Of a stretch of DNA of 64,000 nucleotides, positions 58,067 through 64,000 are shown piece after piece. The notes below the pieces were generated by a model. It did no database searches and was not told the DNA's origin. It saw only the letters and a list, made by a program, of their open reading frames with translations. A program made the position numbers and the translations under genes. Where the stretch lies: contig NZ_VSKS01000014.1 in assembly GCF_008312835.1 (NCBI RefSeq), forward strand, positions 152,144-216,143, written 5' to 3'. Each line of letters opens with the position of its first letter. The first letter of the stretch is position 1. This DNA comes from Streptomyces marokkonensis. Its GTDB lineage: Bacteria > Actinomycetota > Actinomycetes > Streptomycetales > Streptomycetaceae.

Positions 58067-58228
58067 GCCCCCAGCCTAGACAGCGCCCGAGAACCGGACC
58101 GATGGAATGCCCGGCGCGACCAGTGGCGTAGATTTCATGGAGGGCTGCGCCCACGGGTGCGGCGGACCGACGCACAGGCGTACGCGACAGCCGAGACCGG
58201 CCACACTGCAAGGGGAGACAACGCGCTC

Positions 58229-59026
<798 letters not shown>

Positions 59027-59120
59027 ACCCTCCCCGATGGGCAAAACCCGGAGCCACGCGGCGCGTTCAAACTGATCGGTGCCCTGTCGGTGACCGGGTG
59101 CGCGGTCCTACCATGGCCAG

Positions 59121-59552
59121 GTGGACATCGACGCATGGCTGTGGTGGTTGATCGGCGCGGCGGCACTCGGCATCGCTCTCGTGATCACCGCGATGCCCGA
59201 ACTCGGCATGCTCGCGGTGGGTGCCGTCGCCGCGGCAGTGGTCTCGGGCATCTTCGGCGGCGGCGCGGTCGCCCAGGTCGCGGTCTTCGCCGTCGTCTCG
59301 ACCGCGCTCATCGCCGTCGTACGGCCCATCGCCAGCAGACACCGGGCCCAGCGGCCCCAACACGCCACCGGCGTGGACGCCCTGAAGGGCAAACAGGCCG
59401 TGGTGCTCGAGCGTGTCGACGGAGCGGGCGGCCGGATCAAGCTGGCCGGCGAGGTCTGGTCGGCACGCGCCCTCGACACCGGCCGCGCCTATGAAGCAGG
59501 CGAGGAAGTGGACGTCGTGGACATCGAGGGAGCCACGGCGATCGTCATGTGA
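59121..59552 (+). CDS. NfeD-family membrane protein
   Basis: 143 residues from GTG 59121. Two or three transmembrane helices (WLWWLIGAAALGIALVITAM; MLAVGAVAAAVVSGIFGGGAV; VAVFAVVSTALIAVV) and a C-terminal OB-fold-like domain (GVDALKGKQAVVLERVDGAG; GRIKLAGEVWSARALDTG) typical of NfeD. NfeD proteins partner SPFH proteins; the SPFH gene follows 148 nt downstream. Confidence 0.9.
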   Translation: MDIDAWLWWLIGAAALGIALVITAMPELGMLAVGAVAAAVVSGIFGGGAVAQVAVFAVVSTALIAVVRPIASRHRAQRPQHATGVDALKGKQAVVLERVDGAGGRIKLAGEVWSARALDTGRAYEAGEEVDVVDIEGATAIVM

Positions 59553-59700
59553 CCCGCCACGACACAACTGGGGCGAACAAGCCCCCAGTTGCACCGATGG
59601 TCTGACAGACTCGACCAGCAAGATCTTCAACTGCGAGATCGTCCACAGGTACACGATCTGCCGTAGGCGCCGAGGCTAAGAAGGGTTCGGGGAACCGACG

Positions 59701-60648
59701 ATGGAACCGATCATCATCGTCCTGATCATCCTGGTGGTGTTGGTCTTCATCGCCCTGATCAAGACGATCCAAGTCATCCCACAGGCCAGCGCCGCCATCG
59801 TCGAGCGCTTCGGCCGCTACACGCGGACACTCAACGCGGGCCTCAACATCGTGGTCCCGTTCATCGACACCATCCGCAACCGCATCGACCTGCGCGAACA
59901 GGTCGTCCCGTTCCCGCCCCAGCCGGTGATCACCCAGGACAACCTGGTCGTCAACATCGACACCGTCATCTACTACCAGGTGACCGACGCCCGCGCCGCC
60001 ACCTACGAGGTCGCCAGCTACATCCAGGCGATCGAGCAGCTCACCGTCACCACACTCCGCAACATCATCGGCGGCATGGACCTCGAGCGGACCCTCACCT
60101 CCCGCGAGGAGATCAACGCGGCCCTGCGCGGCGTCCTCGACGAGGCCACCGGCAAGTGGGGCATCCGCGTCAACCGCGTCGAACTCAAGGCGATCGAACC
60201 GCCCACCTCCATCCAGGACTCGATGGAGAAGCAGATGCGCGCCGACCGGGACAAGCGCGCCGCGATCCTCCAGGCCGAAGGTGTCCGGCAGTCCGAGATC
60301 CTGCGCGCCGAGGGTGAGAAGCAGTCCCAGATCCTGCGCGCCGAGGGCGAGGCCAAGGCGGCGGCCCTGCGCGCCGAGGGCGAGGCCCAGGCCGTCCGGA
60401 CGGTCTTCGAGGCGATCCACGCCGGAGACCCGGACCAGAAGCTGCTCTCCTACCAGTACCTCCAGATGCTCCCGAAGATCGCCGAGGGCGACGCGAACAA
60501 GCTCTGGATCGTCCCCAGCGAGATCGGTGACGCCCTCAAGGGCCTGTCCGGGGCGATGGGCAACTTCGGCGCGATGGGCGGCAACGGCAACTCGGCCCCG
60601 GCCAACGTCCCCGCCCAGGAACGCCGCGAGAACCCGTCCATCGACTAG
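59701..60648 (+). CDS. SPFH/stomatin-like (paraslipin) protein
   Basis: 315 residues from ATG 59701: one N-terminal membrane hairpin (IIIVLIILVVLVFIALIKTI), then the SPFH domain with QVIPQASAAIVERFGRYTRT, DTIRNRIDLREQVVPFPP and DNLVVNIDTVIYYQVTDA. After it, an 11-residue alpha-helical repeat (AEGVRQSEILR / AEGEKQSQILR and similar, ~192-235) forms the coiled coil, ending in a C-terminal Gly/Ala tail. Such proteins oligomerise into membrane rings and regulate associated proteases or lipids. Confidence 0.93.
   Translation: MEPIIIVLIILVVLVFIALIKTIQVIPQASAAIVERFGRYTRTLNAGLNIVVPFIDTIRNRIDLREQVVPFPPQPVITQDNLVVNIDTVIYYQVTDARAATYEVASYIQAIEQLTVTTLRNIIGGMDLERTLTSREEINAALRGVLDEATGKWGIRVNRVELKAIEPPTSIQDSMEKQMRADRDKRAAILQAEGVRQSEILRAEGEKQSQILRAEGEAKAAALRAEGEAQAVRTVFEAIHAGDPDQKLLSYQYLQMLPKIAEGDANKLWIVPSEIGDALKGLSGAMGNFGAMGGNGNSAPANVPAQERRENPSID
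60274..60405 (+). repeat. 33-bp tandem repeats in the SPFH coiled coil
   Basis: Four consecutive 33-nt units encode 11-residue periods (AEG-VRQSEIL-R, AEG-EKQSQIL-R, AEG-EAKAAAL-R, AEG-EAQAVRT). The hendecad period forms a right-handed coiled coil, and such DNA repeats can change copy number by slippage. Confidence 0.9.
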
Positions 60649-60657
60649 GCAACTCCC

Positions 60658-60735
60658 TCAGGGGCGCGGGGAACTGCACGACAGGCCACCATGCACCCGC
60701 AGTCGAGCAGCGACCCACGCCCCTACGGCGGAGCC
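60658..60735. repeat. Dispersed Streptomyces-type intergenic repeat, copy 2
   Basis: Begins CTCAGGGGCGCGGGGAACTG and continues to CCACGCCCCTACGGC near 60727, just before the HNH gene's 3' end. The CAGGGGCGCGGGG core repeats that at 44108-44120. Repeats of this type are frequent between genes in streptomycetes; a function is not established. Confidence 0.55.
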
Positions 60736-60737
60736 GT

Positions 60738-61244
60738 TCACGCCGCGTCCGACGCCAACCACTCAGGCAACGCCTCGAACTCCTCGGCGCGCAGCGCCAG
60801 CAGCATCGCATCGGCCGGCGTCGGCTCGAACGGCTCACGCAGCAGCGGCATCCCCGCCTGCTCGGGCGTCCGGTTCGCCTTCCGGTGGTTGTCCTCCGCA
60901 CACGACGCCACCGTGTTCAGCCACGTGTCCTGACCCCCGTGCGACCGCGGCACCACGTGGTCCACGGTCGTCGCCCGCCGCCCGCAGTACGCGCACCGGT
61001 GCCGGTCCCGCACCAGGACACCCCGCCTCGACCAGGGCGCTTGTCTTCGGAACGGCACCCTCACGTACTGGCAGAGCCTGATCACCCGGGGCGCCGGTAT
61101 GTCGACCGCGGCTCCACGCATCCGCAGTTCGGGGTGGGCCTGCTCGACGACGGCCTTGTCCTGAAGCACCAGAACGACGGCTCGGTTCAGCGTCACCGTC
61201 GACAACGGCTCGAAGCTCGCGTTCAGCACCAGCGTGTCCCGCAT
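60738..61244 (-). CDS. HNH endonuclease family protein
   Basis: 168 residues from ATG 61244. Conserved opening (VLNASFEPLSTVTLNRAVVL) and a compact HNH/zinc module: RDRHRCAYCGRRATTVDHVV (CxxC ... DH) followed by RSHGGQDTWLNTVASCAEDN and KANRTP. It belongs to the small stand-alone HNH family widespread in actinomycetes, often associated with DNA metabolism but without a known target. Stands alone on the minus strand. Confidence 0.9.
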   Translation of the reverse strand: MRDTLVLNASFEPLSTVTLNRAVVLVLQDKAVVEQAHPELRMRGAAVDIPAPRVIRLCQYVRVPFRRQAPWSRRGVLVRDRHRCAYCGRRATTVDHVVPRSHGGQDTWLNTVASCAEDNHRKANRTPEQAGMPLLREPFEPTPADAMLLALRAEEFEALPEWLASDAA

Positions 61245-61380
61245 ACCAGCCCACCTCCCGTGTGCACCGGCCCACCCCTCGGCGGGCTGGGATCAACTCT
61301 GGCCGGGCACGCCGGGATGGACAACGCAATATCTGCTGCTCCCGCGGGAGGTGACCCCCGCGACCCCCGGCAACAAAACT

Positions 61381-61416
61381 GCCCGCCCCTGATCAATTCC
61401 AAGACCAGGGGCGGGC
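61381..61416 (-). terminator. Rho-independent terminator after the YbhB-like gene
   Basis: Perfect 11-bp stem GCCCGCCCCTG (61381-61391) / CAGGGGCGGGC (61406-61416) with a 14-nt loop; on the minus strand it is followed by AGTTTTGTT, a T-rich tract. It lies ~39 nt past the YbhB stop. Confidence 0.85.
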
Positions 61417-61454
61417 AAACGTTCCGTGAACGGCCGGGGCCGCCCGGACCGGGC

Positions 61455-61994
61455 TCAGGACTCCGCGGGCACCTCGTACTCACCGATCAGCTGGGCGCGG
61501 GCGATCGTGTGGAACCGCAGGTTGAAGCCCACCACGGCAGGAGACGCGTCCGCGTCGGGACCCAGCTTCTCCTGGTCCACGGCGTACACCGTGAACACGT
61601 ACCGGTGCGGCCCGTCCCCGGGCGGCGGCGCGGCACCGCCGAAGTCCTTGCTGCCGTAGTCGTTGCGCACCTGTACGGCGCCCTCCGGCAATCCCTCGAA
61701 CGTGCCGCTGCCCGCGCCCGCCGGCAGCTCGGTCACCGAGGCCGGGATGTCGAACACCACCCAGTGCCAGAACCCGCTGCCCGTCGGGGCGTCCGGGTCG
61801 TAGCAGGTCACGGCGAAGCTCCTGGCCTCCGGCGGGAAGCCCTCCCAGCGCAGGTGCGGTGAGGTGTTGCCGGCCGCGTGAACCTGAGCGTCCCTGAGCG
61901 TGGCCCCTTCCTTCACGTCGTCGCTCGTCACCGTGAACGACGGCACGGGCGGATGGAAGTCGTGGGGGAGCGGCCGCCGCTTGAGCTCGGTCAC
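61455..61994 (-). CDS. YbhB/YbcL-type PEBP-family (Raf kinase inhibitor-like) protein
   Basis: 179 residues from ATG 61994. Phosphatidylethanolamine-binding fold landmarks: [38 protein letters not shown] (ligand site), and [20 protein letters not shown] with [10 protein letters not shown]. The bacterial family binds anionic or phospholipid ligands; role unclear. Adjacent to the Spo0M gene on the same strand, with only ~40 nt between them. Confidence 0.92.
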   Translation of the reverse strand: MTELKRRPLPHDFHPPVPSFTVTSDDVKEGATLRDAQVHAAGNTSPHLRWEGFPPEARSFAVTCYDPDAPTGSGFWHWVVFDIPASVTELPAGAGSGTFEGLPEGAVQVRNDYGSKDFGGAAPPPGDGPHRYVFTVYAVDQEKLGPDADASPAVVGFNLRFHTIARAQLIGEYEVPAES

Positions 61995-62036
61995 CTCGGT
62001 ACCTCCTGATCGTTCAGCGTTCGGTCCGAACCGAGC

Positions 62037-62819
62037 CTAGAACCAGTTGCGCCTGCTGCCGACCTCCGACAGCCACTGGTTGAGGTACGCCGTCCAGTCG
62101 GTCCCCTGATAGTCGTTCAGGCCGACCTTGAAGGACCGGAAGGTGTCACTGCCCTCGCTGAACAGACCCGGCTTCTTGTCCATCTCCAGCACCACGTCCA
62201 TGGCCTGCTCGTCGGCCACGAAGCTCAGCTCGACCTGGTGCAGACCCCGGTACTGCTGCGGCGGGAGGAACTCGATCTCCTGGTAGAAGGGCAGCTTCTG
62301 CCGGGTGCCCCGGATGTGGCCGCGCTCCATGTCGGCGCTCTTGAACCGGAAGCCCAACTGGATGAACGCGTCCAGGATCGCCTTCTGCGCCGGCAGCGGG
62401 TGCACGTTGATCGGGTCCAGGTCACCCGAGTCCACGGCTCGCGCGATCTCCAGCTCGGTGGTCACACCGATGTTCATCCCGCGCAGCGCCTGCCCGTCGA
62501 TCATCGTGATCGGCGTCTCCCACGGGATCTCCAGGCCGAACTGCACCGCGTGCACCGCACCCGCCTGGAGCTCGAAGGCGCCACCCAGCCGCGACTTCGT
62601 GAACTCGATGTCCTGCCGGTACTCCTGGTCGCCGCTCTCCACCTCGACCTTGGCCTGCAGCCCGACCGACAGACCCTCGATCTGCTGGTTCACGGACCCG
62701 CCCTGGATCCTCACCTCGCCCTGGACGACCCCGCCCGGAACGACGTTGACCTCGTGCAGCTCCGTCTCGACCGAGGCTCCGCCGGCTCCCAGACTCGCCA
62801 GCAGCTTCTTGAACGCCAT
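62037..62819 (-). CDS. Sporulation-control protein Spo0M family
   Basis: 260 residues from ATG 62819. N-terminal Arrestin-like half (MAFKKLLASLGAGGASVETE; LHEVNVVPGGVVQGEVRIQG; IEGLSVGLQAKVEVESGDQE) and a C-terminal half with LDAFIQLGFRFKSADMERGH and SFVADEQAMDVVLEMDKKPG. Spo0M in Bacillus affects sporulation and stress resistance; in Streptomyces the family is conserved but poorly studied. Divergent from the mpg gene. Confidence 0.9.
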   Translation of the reverse strand: MAFKKLLASLGAGGASVETELHEVNVVPGGVVQGEVRIQGGSVNQQIEGLSVGLQAKVEVESGDQEYRQDIEFTKSRLGGAFELQAGAVHAVQFGLEIPWETPITMIDGQALRGMNIGVTTELEIARAVDSGDLDPINVHPLPAQKAILDAFIQLGFRFKSADMERGHIRGTRQKLPFYQEIEFLPPQQYRGLHQVELSFVADEQAMDVVLEMDKKPGLFSEGSDTFRSFKVGLNDYQGTDWTAYLNQWLSEVGSRRNWF

Positions 62820-62977
62820 GTCTCTCCCTCTGTCGTCCTGCCATCGCTTCTGCGTAAGGACCGCTGATCCCTATCAACGCGATCCGGCCGTGGCCGGTTC
62901 CGTCCTCCACACCCTGACGAGTACGGCGCCCGGTGACCACCCCGTGGCACGCCCCGTCTCCAGTACCCTCGGACGGC

Positions 62978-63619
62978 ATGATCGCGACCCCCGACCGTAC
63001 GCCCCTGCCCAGGAAGTTCTTCGACCGGCCCGTCCTCGAGGTCGCACCCGATCTCCTCGGCCGGATCCTGGTCCGCAGCACCCCGGACGGTCCGATCGCC
63101 CTCCGCCTGACCGAGGTCGAGGCCTACGACGGACCGAACGACCCGGGCTCCCACGCCTACCGCGGCCGCACGGCCCGCAACGAGGTGATGTTCGGCTCGC
63201 CCGGCCACGTGTACGTCTACTTCACCTACGGCATGTGGTTCTGCATGAACCTGGTGTGCGGTCCCGAGGGCCGGGCGAGCGCCGTGCTGCTCCGGGCCGG
63301 CGAGATCATCGAGGGCGCCGAGCTCGCCCGCACCCGTCGCCTCTCGGCCCGCAACGACAAGGAACTGGCCAAAGGCCCGGCCCGTCTGGCGACGGCCCTC
63401 GGCGTCGACCGCTCGCTCAACGGTACGGACGCCTGCGCCGCAGCCGACACCCCGCTCCGCGTCCTCACCGGGACCCCCGTCCGCTCCGACCAGGTGAGCA
63501 ACGGCCCGCGCACCGGAGTCTCCGGCGAGGGAGCCGTGCACCCGTGGCGCTACTGGGTCGCCAACGACGCCACGGTGAGCCCGTACCGGGCCCACGCTCC
63601 GCGGCGTCGACGGAGTTGA
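62978..63619 (+). CDS. DNA-3-methyladenine glycosylase (AAG/MPG type)
   Basis: 213 residues from ATG 62978. Removes 3-methyladenine and other alkylated bases from DNA. AAG landmarks: [40 protein letters not shown] (containing the conserved Glu and Asp of the catalytic site), [11 protein letters not shown] and [11 protein letters not shown]. Its stop codon TGA (63617-63619) overlaps the -35 box of the rRNA promoter. Confidence 0.95.
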   Translation: MIATPDRTPLPRKFFDRPVLEVAPDLLGRILVRSTPDGPIALRLTEVEAYDGPNDPGSHAYRGRTARNEVMFGSPGHVYVYFTYGMWFCMNLVCGPEGRASAVLLRAGEIIEGAELARTRRLSARNDKELAKGPARLATALGVDRSLNGTDACAAADTPLRVLTGTPVRSDQVSNGPRTGVSGEGAVHPWRYWVANDATVSPYRAHAPRRRRS

Positions 63620-63644
63620 CTCGACCTTGGAAGGTGCGTAATGT
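63616..63644 (+). promoter_or_regulatory. Strong sigma-HrdB-type promoter of the rRNA operon
   Basis: TTGACT (63616-63621) and TAATGT (63639-63644) with a 17-nt spacer: a near-consensus major-sigma promoter. Its -35 box overlaps the mpg stop codon. It and further hexamers (TAACGT at 63802, TAGAGT at 63893) fit the multi-promoter arrays known upstream of Streptomyces rRNA operons. Confidence 0.85.
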
Positions 63645-63770
63645 GGCCCGAGCCGCTTGAACCGGGTACGGCGATCGCCTGCAGCCGGAAGCGGCCAACC
63701 CACTACCTACGATCACCCCTCAGCGGGGTTGAATTCGGCGTGTCCTCATGTCTGAATTCAGAACCGCCTA

Positions 63771-63789
63771 GCTCGATTATGAATCGAGC
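63771..63789. repeat. Inverted repeat in the rRNA promoter region
   Basis: GCTCGATT (63771-63778) and AATCGAGC (63782-63789), perfect 8-bp arms with a 3-nt centre. It lies 12 nt before TAACGT (63802-63807), where a -35 hexamer would be expected, so it could bind a regulator of that promoter. Confidence 0.6.
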
Positions 63790-63892
63790 GGGGGAATCGG
63801 CTAACGTAGTGAATGTCGAAAGGCCGACAGGCGAAAGCCACAGGCTCGACGACAAAACCCGCCGACTGGGAATCAGGGCCGAAAGGATCTGA

Positions 63893-64000
63893 TAGAGTCG
63901 GAAACACCGAAGGGAAGCGCCCGGAGGAAAGCCCGAGAGGGTGAGTACGAAGGAAGCGTCCGTTCCTTGAGAACTCAACAGCGTGCCAAAAGTCAACGCC
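63893..64000 (+). other. rRNA operon leader (upstream of 16S rRNA, which is outside the window)
   Basis: From TAGAGT 63893 to the right edge the sequence reads GATAGAGTCGGAAACACC onward with the purine-rich track GGGAAGCGCCCGGAGGAAAG and CCTTGAGAACTCAACAGCG (63967-63985). The latter is the antitermination (boxA-like) segment characteristic of actinobacterial rRNA leaders. No 16S sequence is present: the mature 5' end would start beyond position 64000. The region 63645-63892 holds only promoter-like elements and palindromes, no gene. Confidence 0.85.

Noticed and set aside
63900-64000. Mature 16S rRNA start
   Set aside because: Sequence is leader (boxA-like segment and processing region); no 16S 5' end such as AGAGTTTGATC occurs before the edge.

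Overview
The window is high-GC, densely coded actinobacterial DNA and looks like a chromosomal core segment of a Streptomyces species. Evidence: strong third-position G+C bias; frequent GTG and TTG starts; many 4-nt ATGA/GTGA stop/start overlaps; a cysteine-free short chaplin (ChpE type); a streptophobe-type membrane protein; an SGM_5486-type 38-residue membrane protein; and the PitH phosphate transporter with a PHO-box-like repeat. The gene order (cob cluster, pit, moaA, tyrS, tldD/E, fabG-fabI, serB, chpE) matches what I remember of the S. coelicolor SCO18xx region. That comparison is from memory and was not run. No prophage, insertion sequence, CRISPR array or tRNA was recognised.

Layout. 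1-4640 (minus): a B12-riboswitch-controlled operon cbiB-cobQ-cobN, with cobN running off the left edge. 4781-6350 (minus): small membrane protein and PitH phosphate transporter behind a PHO-box-like repeat. 6511-12344: class II aldolase, alpha/beta hydrolase, a large unknown protein, a VOC protein and an ABC-F ATPase with a short upstream reading frame. 12707-13838: small helix-turn-helix protein and enoyl-CoA hydratase. 14097-17198: an Asp23/AmaP membrane-envelope gene set. 22302-17207 (minus): a tightly coupled operon of sodium/solute symporter, sigma factor, one-pass membrane protein, GH15 glycosidase and SDR. 24687-22491 (minus): exonuclease, Cys-rich protein, SURF1. 24807-27277 (minus): CopD-like protein and a rearranged-looking family III CoA-transferase. 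27397-30524 (minus): two tandem secreted subtilases. 30792-32773: DUF485 plus acetate-type symporter. 32932-36682: moaA, two small unknowns, GlsB and tyrS. 36749-39749 (minus): tldD-tldE with a duplicated junction. 40042-41520: fabG-fabI. 41685-46697: small secreted protein, a GntR regulator divergent from an MFS exporter, two micro-membrane proteins, SixA phosphatase and serB. 47071-51642: streptophobe protein divergent from a double-FHA ABC transporter. 51733-54578 (minus): SDR, QueA-like protein and lytic transglycosylase. 54824-57007: two-component system and chaplin. 57284-60648: unknown protein, ABC ATPase, NfeD and SPFH pair. 60738-63619: HNH nuclease, YbhB, Spo0M and DNA-3-methyladenine glycosylase. 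63616-64000: promoters and leader of an rRNA operon; the 16S gene itself would start just beyond the right edge.

Functional themes are cofactor synthesis (B12, molybdopterin), fatty-acid synthesis (fabG-fabI), phosphate uptake, envelope and development (Asp23/AmaP set, chaplin, Spo0M, transglycosylase, NfeD/SPFH) and signalling. The least-explained items are the symporter-sigma-membrane protein operon, the five-gene Asp23/AmaP set, the double-FHA transporter facing the streptophobe gene, the duplicated tldD/tldE junction that makes a bridging 29-codon reading frame, and the palindrome plus 7-codon frame ahead of the ABC-F gene.
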